A stretch of DNA of 32,718 nucleotides. Source: an uncultured Prevotella sp. (GTDB lineage: Bacteria; Bacteroidota; Bacteroidia; Bacteroidales; Bacteroidaceae). How positions within the stretch are numbered: position 1 is the first letter of the stretch; every line of letters starts with the position of its first letter. A program made the position numbers and the translations under genes. The stretch lies in the NCBI GenBank assembly GCA_937898715.1, contig CALEKA010000026.1, positions 1-32,718 on the forward strand, given 5' to 3'. Positions 16,675-23,873 of this stretch are shown piece by piece. Under the pieces are notes generated by a model. The model had not been told where the DNA came from, searched no databases, and was given only the letters and a program-made list of their open reading frames with translations.

Positions 16675-17736
16675 TTAGCTTTGCAGCATGTGTAGGTAGA
16701 TGCCTATGGCCTCTTCTATTTCGGCAGGGCGAATGTACTCGTCGGCGGTATGCGAGCGTGCGGAGTCGCCCGGTCCCATCTTGAAGGAGGGGAATCGCAT
16801 GAGCGCTTGGTCGCTCAGAGTGGGCGATCCGAAGGGCACGCGCCCAAGGGCTACAGCAGCCTTGATGAGCGGGTGTGTGGGGGCGATGCGCGAGGAGTGC
16901 AGACGCGTAGACCGGGGCACGGCGTCGCACTTCACGTGACGCTTCACTTCGGCAAGAATCTCCTCGTTGGAGTAGCATTCGTTGGCTCTGACGTCGACCA
17001 CGAACTTACACTCGTCGGGCACCACATTGTGTTGTGTGCCAGCCTCGACCATTGTGACCGACATCTTGACGGGGCCCAGCAGTGGGCTCTCCTGAGCAAA
17101 TCGGAAGGTGCGAAACCACTCCATGTCGGGCAGTGCCTCGTAGATGGCATTGATGCCCTCATTGCGAGCGGCATGCCCCGAACGCCCATGTGCGGTGCAA
17201 TCGATCACCATGAGCCCTTTTTCGGCAATGGCGGGTTGCATCCCTGTGGGTTCGCCCACGAGTGCTACGTCGATCTTCGGAAGCAGAGGTAGGGCCGACT
17301 CTATGCCATCCTTGCCCGATACTTCTTCCTCGGCAGAGGCTAAAAACACGAGTCGGTAGGGCAGGTCGGTACGCTCGCGCAGGTGGAGAAACACGTGCAT
17401 GAGGCTCACCAGTCCGCCGCCGCAGTCGTTTGAGCCCAGGCCGTAGAGGCGGTCGTCGCTGAGCGTGGGCTTAAAGGGATCGTGCTGCCACGTAGCGGCA
17501 GGCTTTACGGTGTCGATATGAGCGTTGAGCAAGAGGGTAGGGCGGTGGTCGTCGGCAGTGACGGGCTGCATACACCACACGTTGTTGTGGTGGCGCTTAG
17601 GCTCGGCTCCGCATTTGCTGAGATAGGCCTCTATGAGGTCGGCAGCCTGCTTCTCGTCACGGCTTACTGAGGGGGTGGCTATGAGGCGCATGAGTAGCGC
17701 GATGGCCTTCTGGGTGAGTTGCTGTATGAGGGTCAT
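16675..17736 (-). CDS. M20-family deacylase, ArgE-like (N-acyl-citrulline/ornithine type)
   Basis: The start at 17736 (353 residues) is chosen because a longer in-frame extension reads through a -7 box and lacks family similarity. M20 metallopeptidase motifs are present: NAHIDTV (His73, Asp75), the bridging Asp104 in GSNDCGGG, SAEEEVSG with the catalytic Glu-Glu pair (136-138), GEPTG (Glu162), and the C-terminal GPGDSARSHTADE carrying the last zinc-binding His. A dimerisation domain lies between about 170 and 280. In Bacteroidetes, members of this type serve arginine synthesis, deacylating N-acetyl- or N-succinyl-citrulline/ornithine after an ArgF' transcarbamylase; this specificity is inferred. 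No other arg genes are nearby. It is separated from rsmH by 243 bp and is probably a single-gene unit. Confidence 0.85.
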   Translation of the reverse strand: MTLIQQLTQKAIALLMRLIATPSVSRDEKQAADLIEAYLSKCGAEPKRHHNNVWCMQPVTADDHRPTLLLNAHIDTVKPAATWQHDPFKPTLSDDRLYGLGSNDCGGGLVSLMHVFLHLRERTDLPYRLVFLASAEEEVSGKDGIESALPLLPKIDVALVGEPTGMQPAIAEKGLMVIDCTAHGRSGHAARNEGINAIYEALPDMEWFRTFRFAQESPLLGPVKMSVTMVEAGTQHNVVPDECKFVVDVRANECYSNEEILAEVKRHVKCDAVPRSTRLHSSRIAPTHPLIKAAVALGRVPFGSPTLSDQALMRFPSFKMGPGDSARSHTADEYIRPAEIEEAIGIYLHMLQS

Positions 17737-17763
17737 GAGGGTGGGTGTTAATGTTTGGATGTG

Positions 17764-17771
17764 CAAAGTTA
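17764..17771 (-). promoter_or_regulatory. Candidate -7 box of the M20 deacylase (TAACTTTG)
   Basis: TAACTTTG is a perfect TAnnTTTG match on the minus strand, 28 bp upstream of the chosen start, giving a leader of about 20 nt. A TTTG lies upstream at 17797-17800, but the spacing (25 bp) is longer than the usual ~19. Confidence 0.5.
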
Positions 17772-17822
17772 CGATATTCTCGGAGCTAAGCTTGTGCAAA
17801 GGTGCGCAACTTTTTGGGGATG

Positions 17823-18300
17823 GACAAAAAGAGTGTACAAATTGTTCACTTTTTCTTTCTCGTACGTTCCCCCGATGACTCTCTCTCGCGCGCACGTTAC
17901 AGCCAATTTTGATGAAACGTGCTGCCACTTTGGTCGCATACGAGGCATAATGCCCTGATAATCATTCGTTATGCTCCAGATTTTGTCTACACATTGTCTG
18001 CACTTTTGCCTCACTCCGCTCGCACTCAAAATTATCCTATGGAGGCGTGAAAATTATCCCCCGATGGCGTGAAAATTTCCCCCCGATGGCGTGAAAATTA
18101 TCCTATGGAAGAAAGTGGAGGGGGGCGCAGCGCGGAGCGTGTGCGAAGTGTAAGCAAGGGTGAGGGAAGCGTGTAGGAAAAGTGTAGGCACGGGGAGGCG
18201 TAATAACGTTGACTACCAGTAGCTTTTACAATATAAGTGCAAGCAATGAGGAAAAATGGGAGAAAAAATGCCTGATGCGCGCGCGTGAGGCGGTATTCCC
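17823..18300. repeat. Large imperfect palindrome, copy B
   Basis: Gene-free and between the divergent deacylase and MATE genes. In order on the plus strand: GACAAAAAGAGTGTACAAAT palindrome (17823-17854), CGCGCGCACGTTACAGCCAA (from 17888), GCATAATGCCCTGATAATCA, GTCTGCACTTTTGCCTCAC (from 17996), the 22-bp array at 18028, GTGTAGGAAAAGTGTAGGCA (18171-18190), and GCGCGCGCGTGAGG (18277-18290). Outer and inner arms are mutually inverted, as in copy A at 3294-3880. Copies A and B are in opposite orientation and strongly diverged, sharing mainly these blocks. No credible ORF was found. Confidence 0.75.
18028..18115. repeat. 22-bp tandem array (AAAATTATCCC core)
   Basis: AAAATTATCC-type units start at 18028, 18050, 18072 and 18094, exactly 22 bp apart, alternating with GATGGCGTG or GAGGCGTG. 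The third unit reads AAAATTTCCC. It forms the centre of palindrome copy B. The core is the reverse complement of the 21-bp array at 3561. Perfect periodicity without distinct spacers rules out a CRISPR array. Confidence 0.9.
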
Positions 18301-18313
18301 CTCAACTATTTTT

Positions 18314-18340
18314 TGTGGGCGACGCGTCTCTCGTCGGTAT
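18314..18340 (+). repeat. Degenerate solo REP-like element
   Basis: TGTGGGCGACGCGTC followed by TCTCGTCGGTAT matches the REP-like unit seen at 1220 and 24817, with changes in the loop and right stem. It abuts the end of palindrome copy B, about 125 bp upstream of the MATE start. Confidence 0.75.
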
Positions 18341-18434
18341 CAAGCACTATTCTTCCACGCATCGCTTGCACATTGATGCATAGGTCCACAAGTATATTAA
18401 CGCGTCAGCATGCCTGCATCTCATGCGAAAAGAG

Positions 18435-18442
18435 TAATTTTG
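18435..18442 (+). promoter_or_regulatory. Candidate -7 box of the MATE gene (TAATTTTG)
   Basis: TAATTTTG is a perfect TAnnTTTG match 24 bp upstream of the chosen ATG, giving a short leader. No TTTG is seen at the expected -33 distance. Confidence 0.45.
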
Positions 18443-18465
18443 CAGGCAGAAAAAGAATTACGAAG

Positions 18466-19821
18466 ATGAAGGAAAGTGGAAAGAAAGTGGACATGCTCAA
18501 TGGACCACTCTTGATGAAGATTATCGTGTTTGCATTGCCGCTCGCAGCAAGCAGTATGTTGCAGCAATTGTTCAACTCTGTCGATGTGGCAGTGGTAGGT
18601 CGCTTCGCCAGCAGTAAGGCGTTGGCTGCTGTGGGAAGCAATGCACCCGTAATCAGTCTGCTCATCAATCTCTTTATGGGTATATCGATGGGTGCAAACG
18701 TGGTGATTTCCAACCACCTCGGACAGAAAGACGATGAGGGCGTGCGGCGCTCCGTGAGCACCGTGGCTTTGCTTTCGGTCATCTGCGGAGTGCTGCTGAT
18801 GTGTATCGGTGTGGCGGTGTCGCGCCCCATTCTCGAACTTATCGATACTCCCTCCGATGTGCTCGACCTTGCCGTGCTCTACCTCCGCATCTACTTCATC
18901 GGCATCCCATTCTTCTTGATCTTCAATTTTGGCTCCGCCATTCTGCGCAGCGTGGGCGATACGCGTCGTCCGCTCTACATTCTTGTGGTGGCGGGCGTGA
19001 TCAATACGGTGCTCAACCTCATCTTCGTGATCGGACTGGGCATGAGCGTAGAGGGTGTGGCCATCGCTACGGCCATTGCCAATGCAGTGAGCGCATTTCT
19101 CATTATCATGCTCCTGCGTCGCGAGCCAGGGGCTTTGAAACTCGAACTTCGTCAGCTAAAGCTTCATGGCAAAGAGCTTCGCCGCATGCTTCAGATTGGT
19201 GTGCCAGCAGGATTGCAAGGTATGGTGTTCTCCTTCTCCAACGTGGTGGTACAGAGCGCCATCAATGGCTATGGCGCAGCAGCAGTGGCTGGATCGGCAG
19301 CAGCGCTCAACTTTGAATTCTATTGCTACTTCATCGTGGTGGCATTCAATGGAGCTGCCATCAGCTTTATAGGTCAAAACTATGGCGCGCGGAAGTACGA
19401 CCGCGTGCGCCGTATCTATCGTATCTGCATGGCATTGGCTGTGTGTGGTTGCTTCGTGGCGAACGCTCTGCTGGTGTGGCAAGACCACTTCTTCTTGAGC
19501 CTATTCAGTACCGATCCTGAGGTGATACGCTATGGCTCTATCCGCATGGAACATGTGCTGGTGTGCCAGTTTATAGCCTGCAGCTATGAGGTGTCGGCAT
19601 CGGCTCTGCGCGGCATGGGCGAGTCGATGCTACCCACGCTGATGACTGTGTTTGGTACGTGCGTGTTGCGCGTAGTGTGGGTGTTTCTCGTCGTGCCTCA
19701 CTATCACGGCTTTGCCCAGCTGCTCCAGGTCTACCCCATTTCGTGGGTTATCACGGGCACGATGGTGGTGGTGGCTTACGTGGTGAGCATGAAGAGACTT
19801 TGCCCGAAGGAGGGGACGTAA
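18466..19821 (+). CDS. MATE family multidrug/cation efflux transporter
   Basis: The start at 18466 (451 residues) follows a -7 box and gives the usual MATE beginning, a short polar N-terminus and then LLMKIIVFALPLAASSMLQQLFNSVDVAVVGRF. The protein is hydrophobic throughout, consistent with twelve membrane segments in two six-helix halves. The second half begins near GVPAGLQGMVFSFSNVVVQSAINGYG, echoing the first-half pattern, as expected from the internal duplication of the family. MATE proteins export drugs or metabolites using H+ or Na+ gradients; the substrate is not predictable here. No transporter subunits or regulator genes adjoin it. Its TAA stop overlaps the first bases of the repeat-bounded nuclease element downstream. 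Confidence 0.93.
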   Translation: MKESGKKVDMLNGPLLMKIIVFALPLAASSMLQQLFNSVDVAVVGRFASSKALAAVGSNAPVISLLINLFMGISMGANVVISNHLGQKDDEGVRRSVSTVALLSVICGVLLMCIGVAVSRPILELIDTPSDVLDLAVLYLRIYFIGIPFFLIFNFGSAILRSVGDTRRPLYILVVAGVINTVLNLIFVIGLGMSVEGVAIATAIANAVSAFLIIMLLRREPGALKLELRQLKLHGKELRRMLQIGVPAGLQGMVFSFSNVVVQSAINGYGAAAVAGSAAALNFEFYCYFIVVAFNGAAISFIGQNYGARKYDRVRRIYRICMALAVCGCFVANALLVWQDHFFLSLFSTDPEVIRYGSIRMEHVLVCQFIACSYEVSASALRGMGESMLPTLMTVFGTCVLRVVWVFLVVPHYHGFAQLLQVYPISWVITGTMVVVAYVVSMKRLCPKEGT

Positions 19822-19822
19822 A

Positions 19823-20036
19823 TTTTGCGCTTCGCGCGGGGTTTTGAACGTTAATGGTCATTAATTGAACATTAATTGATTCATTAATTCGTCCTTGTGA
19901 TGATATGGGGGCTTTTTGAGGAACGTTAATTTTGCGCTTCGCGCGGTTTTTGAACATTAATGGTCATTAATTGGACGTTAATTATATCATTAATTTTTCG
20001 ATTGTGTGGTGTTAATTTTGCGCTTCGCGAGGGGTT
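19823..20036. repeat. Left repeat block of the nuclease element (two full arms and a partial)
   Basis: The unit TTTTGCGCTTCGCGC plus box ladder starts at 19823 and recurs 107 bp later at 19930; a hairpin-only copy follows another 86 bp on. Boxes in the first copy begin at 19849, 19859, 19870 and 19882; in the second at 19955, 19965, 19976 and 19988. Spacings are 10/11/12 in both. Confidence 0.9.
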
Positions 20037-20067
20037 GAGTAATATTTGTTAATGAAGAAACTATGAT

Positions 20068-20541
20068 ATGGATTATACGAGGTATCAAGAATTAGTATAC
20101 AAAATCATTGGGGCAGCGATGACTGTTCATAGTGAGATAAGATGGGGCGTTTTAGAACCAATATATCAAGAAGCATTAAGTATGGAGCTAAGGATGTGTG
20201 GCGTTCCCAATAAACGTGAACAAGAAATAATAGCATATTATAAGGGTGTGGAGTTGGAGAAAAAATATAAGATGGATATTGTAGTGGACGATATTATTAT
20301 TGAACTAAAGTCTGTGGTAAAAATCCTTCCTGCACATCGTGCTCAACTTTGTAACTACCTTCGTTTGACTAAGAAACCTATAGGGATTTTGATAAACTTT
20401 GGTGAACCCAGATTGATTGGCGAGCGTTGGGCTTATGATGAGCATACCAATGAATGTTTCCTCGTAGATCGTCATATGCAGCGCGTAAGAGATAAAGACT
20501 ATGAGACCTTATTTGTCGGCCATAGCGAAGCGCAAAATTAA
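20068..20541 (+). CDS. GxxExxY protein, PD-(D/E)XK nuclease superfamily
   Basis: This 157-residue protein carries the motif that names the family, G27-V-L-E30-P-I-Y33, after an N-terminal helix. Then come a beta strand with Asp70 (YKMDIVV), E79-L-K81 (IIIELKS), and Q93-LCN-Y97, that is D...E-x-K followed by Q-x3-Y as in RecB-type nucleases. All putative catalytic residues are present, so it looks intact. The family (PDDEXK_3) is widespread in Bacteroidetes and its biological role is unclear to me. Codon use is AT-rich, unlike the GC-rich neighbours, suggesting transfer. The last codons (S-E-A-Q-N-stop) are encoded by an inverted copy of the flanking GCGCTTCGC hairpin repeat, so gene and repeat look like one unit. 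No partner gene accompanies it. Confidence 0.88.
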   Translation: MDYTRYQELVYKIIGAAMTVHSEIRWGVLEPIYQEALSMELRMCGVPNKREQEIIAYYKGVELEKKYKMDIVVDDIIIELKSVVKILPAHRAQLCNYLRLTKKPIGILINFGEPRLIGERWAYDEHTNECFLVDRHMQRVRDKDYETLFVGHSEAQN

Positions 20542-20571
20542 CGCATCTCTCAAACGCCCGTATCACTCACA

Positions 20572-20644
20572 AACGAAAAATTAATGAATTAATTAACGAT
20601 CAATTAATGGTCATTAATGTTCAAAACCCGCGCGAAGCGCAACC
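20572..20644. repeat. Right inverted arm of the nuclease element
   Basis: Four ATTAATG/ATTAACG boxes end at 20586, 20598, 20609 and 20619 (spacing 12, 11, 10), an exact mirror of the left arms, followed by GTTCAAAACCCGCGCGAAGC. It is the reverse complement of 19823-19891 with few changes. Confidence 0.9.
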
Positions 20645-20695
20645 CCATTTCAGCATTCAATCCCTCACCAATAAATTAACTTCTCAACATAGTCC

Positions 20696-20726
20696 TTGCG
20701 CAATTCCACAAAAAACGATAACTTTG
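20696..20726 (+). promoter_or_regulatory. Candidate promoter of the acyl-CoA synthetase
   Basis: TAACTTTG (20719-20726) is a perfect TAnnTTTG -7 box, with TTGC at 20696-20699 exactly 19 bp upstream, at the usual -33 spacing. It is the best two-part promoter match in the window. The leader to the chosen ATG would be about 120 nt. It lies just outside the right end of the nuclease element. Confidence 0.55.
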
Positions 20727-20855
20727 CATATATTAGCAGGAAAAGGCTCATTGCCTCTCCTAACCCGTCCACTCCGATATAACAGCAGAAAGCGTCTTTA
20801 CAACCTGGCGTTCTTGCGCGTATGACCCTCGGTGTGGAATAAAAACCTGCATGAT

Positions 20856-22712
20856 ATGCAAAACAACTGCCACCTGTCAAAACTGATTCTTGAGCAAGCC
20901 AAGAAGTACGGCGATCGTGCCGCACTGAGCTATCGCGATTATGAGCAGAATAAATGGCTGCCCATATCGTGGCGACAGTTTGCCCAAAACGTAAAGAAAG
21001 TATCCTACGCTTTGCTCCAACTCGGAGTGAAGGTGCAGGAAAATATAGCCGTGTTCTCACAAAATAAGCCCGAGACCCACTTCACCGACTTCGGCGCTTA
21101 CGGCATTCGCGTGGTGACCATCCCCTTCTATGCCACGAGCAGTGCAGCCCAAGTGAGCTATATGCTCAACGATGCACAGGTGCGCTTCCTCTTCGTGGGA
21201 GAGCAGGATCAATACGACGTGGCATTTAGCGTGATCTCCGTAGCTCGCTCGCTGGAGCGCATCATCATCTTCGATCGCAACGTGAAGAAAGCTCCCTCTG
21301 ACCACCTGTCGGTCTATTTCGACGACTTCCTCGCGATGGGTGTAAAGGCATCAAAGGATCCCTCGCTCGTGGCAGAGTATCGCCAGCGACAGGACGATGC
21401 AAACTACAGCGACCTCTGCAACATACTCTACACCAGCGGCACTACTGGGCAAAGCAAGGGCGTAATGCTCACATACGGACAGTACCACGAGGGCTTCCGC
21501 GTGAACGATGCCGTGCTTCCGCTCTCGGACGACGACGTGTTCTTGAATTTCCTACCCTATACGCATATATTTGAACGCGCATGGTGCTACTTAGGACTGA
21601 CAGAGGGTGCACTGCAGTGTGTCAACCTCCGTCCGGCCGACGTGCAGAAGTCAATGCAGGAGGTACACCCCACGTGTATGAGCGCCGTGCCTCGATTCTG
21701 GGAAAAAGTATACCAAGCCGTACTCGAAAAAATGGAGAACGGATCATTCATGGAGCGCAAACTCATACGCGAAGCTCTCGAAGTGGGCACGCGCTACTGG
21801 GTGAACTATAAGTCGAAAGGTAAGCGCGCACCAATGGGCTTAGCACTCCAGTATAAGCTTTACGACAAGACCGTCATTAAGCTTCTGCGCAAGACGCTCG
21901 GACTGGAACGCGCCAACTTCTTCCCCACAGCAGGTGCAGCCGTATCGCCCGAGGTGGAGAAGTTTACACATGCCGCAGGCATCAATATGGTAGTGGGCTA
22001 CGGACTGACCGAGAGCTTAGCAACCGTCTCATGCGATATTCCCGGTCGACCCGTTACGCTCGGGTCCGTCGGACGATTGATCGATAAGATAGAAATAAAG
22101 TTTGGCGAGAACGACGAAATCCTCCTCCGAGGCAAGACCATCACGCCAGGCTACTATAAGAAGGAATCGCTCACGAAGGAAGCCATCGATGAGGATGGAT
22201 GGTTCCATACGGGCGATGCCGGATATATAAAAAATGGTGAACTCTTCCTGCGCGAACGCATTAAGGACCTCTTTAAGACATCCAACGGAAAGTACATCGC
22301 TCCGCAGATGATCGAATCGAAACTCGTGCTCGATCGCTACTTCGACCAAGCCGTGATCGTGGCTGATAAACGCAAATTTGTGAGCGCTCTTATCGTGCCG
22401 AGTTATAAGCTCCTCGAGGCTTATGCTCAAGAGAAGGGCATCAGTTGCGCTTCGCGCGAAGAACTTTGTAAGCATCCCGCCATCCTCAAGTTCTACACCG
22501 AGCGCATCAATACGCTCCAGCAAGACCTTGCCCACTACGAACAGATAAAGCGCTTCATCCTGTTGCCCCACCCATTTACGATGGACAATGGCGAACTGAC
22601 CAATACGCTGAAGGTACGCCGTCGCGTGGTGTATGAACATTACGCCGAGCAGATAGAGCAAATCTATGCCGAAGCTGAGGCTCAGCAAGCACAGCAGGCT
22701 AATAAGAATTAA
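20856..22712 (+). CDS. Long-chain fatty acid--CoA ligase (AMP-forming)
   Basis: The ATG at 20856 (618 residues) is preferred over an in-frame GTG 24 bp upstream. The enzyme adenylates a fatty acid and transfers it to CoA. The ANL-superfamily motifs are intact: the phosphate loop YTSGTTGQSKG (about 192-202), the substrate-side NFFPTAGAAVSPEVEKF, VVGYGLTES (A5), DGWFHTGDAGYI (A7) and LKDLFKTSNGKYIAP-like A8 (here IKDLFKTSNGKYIAP). Asn-Gly-Lys in the hinge and the overall length match Bacteroidetes long-chain acyl-CoA synthetases (FadD/ACSL type). No membrane segment or other fatty-acid gene is nearby; it may serve scavenged fatty acids. The preceding gene belongs to an inserted element, so the original neighbour upstream was probably the MATE gene. 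prfB follows after 39 bp, possibly in the same transcript. Confidence 0.93.
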   Translation: MQNNCHLSKLILEQAKKYGDRAALSYRDYEQNKWLPISWRQFAQNVKKVSYALLQLGVKVQENIAVFSQNKPETHFTDFGAYGIRVVTIPFYATSSAAQVSYMLNDAQVRFLFVGEQDQYDVAFSVISVARSLERIIIFDRNVKKAPSDHLSVYFDDFLAMGVKASKDPSLVAEYRQRQDDANYSDLCNILYTSGTTGQSKGVMLTYGQYHEGFRVNDAVLPLSDDDVFLNFLPYTHIFERAWCYLGLTEGALQCVNLRPADVQKSMQEVHPTCMSAVPRFWEKVYQAVLEKMENGSFMERKLIREALEVGTRYWVNYKSKGKRAPMGLALQYKLYDKTVIKLLRKTLGLERANFFPTAGAAVSPEVEKFTHAAGINMVVGYGLTESLATVSCDIPGRPVTLGSVGRLIDKIEIKFGENDEILLRGKTITPGYYKKESLTKEAIDEDGWFHTGDAGYIKNGELFLRERIKDLFKTSNGKYIAPQMIESKLVLDRYFDQAVIVADKRKFVSALIVPSYKLLEAYAQEKGISCASREELCKHPAILKFYTERINTLQQDLAHYEQIKRFILLPHPFTMDNGELTNTLKVRRRVVYEHYAEQIEQIYAEAEAQQAQQANKN

Positions 22713-22751
22713 AGACCCTACCCCTCTCAAAAATTATAGAAACAAAGACAG

Positions 22752-23873
22752 ATGATTACTTCCGACCAACTGAAAGATGCCCAAGACCGTGTGGCAGCAC
22801 TCAATCGCTACCTTGACATTGACGCAAAGAAAATGCAGCTCGAAGAAGAACAACTGCGTACGCAAGATCCCGGATTCTGGGACGACGCAAAGCGCGCAGA
22901 AGAACAGATGAAAAAGGTAAAAGGCATTGAAAAGTGGATCAACGGATATAAGGAGGTCAAGACCCTCGTAGACGAGCTCGCTCTGGCATTCGACTTCTAT
23001 AAAGAAGAAATGGTGACCGAAGAGGAGGTGGACGAGGACTACAGTAAGTGTATGGCCGCCATCGAAGACCTCGAACTGCGCAATATGCTCCGACAGGAGG
23101 AAGACCAAATGTCGTGCGTGCTGAAAATCAACTCTGGCGCAGGCGGCACAGAAAGCCAAGACTGGGCCTCCATGCTCATGCGTATGTATATGCGATATGC
23201 TGAGGCTCATGGCTACAAATGCACCATCTCCCACCTGCAAGAGGGCGATGAAGCAGGCATCAAGACCGTCACAATGGAGATCGAGGGCGACTCTGCCTAT
23301 GGCTACCTTAAAAGCGAGAACGGCGTACATCGCCTCGTGCGCGTATCGCCCTACAATGCTCAAGGCAAGCGCATGACGTCGTTCGCCTCAGTATTCGTCA
23401 CTCCGCTGGTCGACGATACCATCGAAGTATACGTTGATCCATCGAAAATATCGTGGGACCTCTTCCGTTCCGGTGGTGCCGGTGGTCAGAACGTCAATAA
23501 GGTGGAGACGGGTGTACGCCTCCGCTATCAGTATACCGACCCCGATACGGGCGAAACAGAAGAAATCCTCATCGAGAACACCGAAAGCCGTAAGCAGCTC
23601 GAAAATCGTGAGAATGCCATGCGACTCCTCCGCTCACAACTCTACGACCGTGCCCTCCAAAAGCGTAAAGCCGAACAAGCCAAAATCGAGGCAGGAAAGA
23701 AGAAAATCGAGTGGGGTAGCCAGATTCGTAGCTACGTGTTCGACGATCGCCGCGTAAAGGATCACCGCACAGGCTTCCAGACAAGCGACGTCGGTGGCGT
23801 GATGGATGGCAAGATCGATGGCTTCATCAAAGCCTATCTCATGGAGTTCTCAGAGAAAGGCAGAGAGGAGTAA
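22752..23873 (+). CDS. prfB: Peptide chain release factor 2
   Basis: RF2 terminates translation at UGA and UAA. The protein has 373 residues. It shows the N-terminal helical domain, the ribosome-binding segment INSGAGGTESQDWASML, the codon-recognition region GVHRLVRVSPYNAQGKR, and the catalytic GGQ at 244-246 within RSGGAGGQNVNKVETG. RF2 rather than RF1 is indicated by the SPx tripeptide (RF1 has PxT) and the ending GSQIRSYVFDDRRVKDHRTG. Two oddities: the recognition tripeptide reads S-P-Y (199-201), not SPF, and the reading frame is continuous. At the place where E. coli prfB has its CTT-TGA-C programmed frameshift, this gene has CTT-GAC (22812-22817), with the extra T absent. It follows the acyl-CoA ligase by 39 bp. 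Confidence 0.97.
   Translation: MITSDQLKDAQDRVAALNRYLDIDAKKMQLEEEQLRTQDPGFWDDAKRAEEQMKKVKGIEKWINGYKEVKTLVDELALAFDFYKEEMVTEEEVDEDYSKCMAAIEDLELRNMLRQEEDQMSCVLKINSGAGGTESQDWASMLMRMYMRYAEAHGYKCTISHLQEGDEAGIKTVTMEIEGDSAYGYLKSENGVHRLVRVSPYNAQGKRMTSFASVFVTPLVDDTIEVYVDPSKISWDLFRSGGAGGQNVNKVETGVRLRYQYTDPDTGETEEILIENTESRKQLENRENAMRLLRSQLYDRALQKRKAEQAKIEAGKKKIEWGSQIRSYVFDDRRVKDHRTGFQTSDVGGVMDGKIDGFIKAYLMEFSEKGREE

Larger units (their letters stand above)
19821..20645. mobile_element. Repeat-bounded element carrying a GxxExxY nuclease gene
   Basis: Terminal inverted repeats of about 70 bp (19823-19891 and 20572-20644) are nearly identical after reverse complementing. Each runs TTGCGCTTCGCGCGGG, then TTTTGAAC, then four CATTAAT-type boxes spaced 10, 11 and 12 bp. 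A second direct copy of the arm lies at 19925-20000, a hairpin-only copy at 20011-20036, and an inverted hairpin-only copy at 20524-20540. Only one gene is inside. No transposase is seen and no target duplication could be defined. Calling it mobile is inference from the inverted ends, the AT-rich cargo and the gene-less relative at 31849-32043. Confidence 0.6.

Noticed and set aside
17737..17928. Longer N-terminus for the M20 deacylase
   Set aside because: The extension reads through a perfect -7 box and part of palindrome copy B; M20 similarity starts only at the inner methionine.
18313..18465. Longer N-terminus for the MATE protein
   Set aside because: The extension runs through the REP-like element and a -7 promoter box and has no membrane-protein character.
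22447..22457. GCGCTTCGCGC hairpin inside the acyl-CoA synthetase gene, as in the nuclease element
   Set aside because: It lacks the flanking TTTT and CATTAAT boxes and encodes ordinary residues (C-A-S-R); a short GC palindrome match is likely chance.
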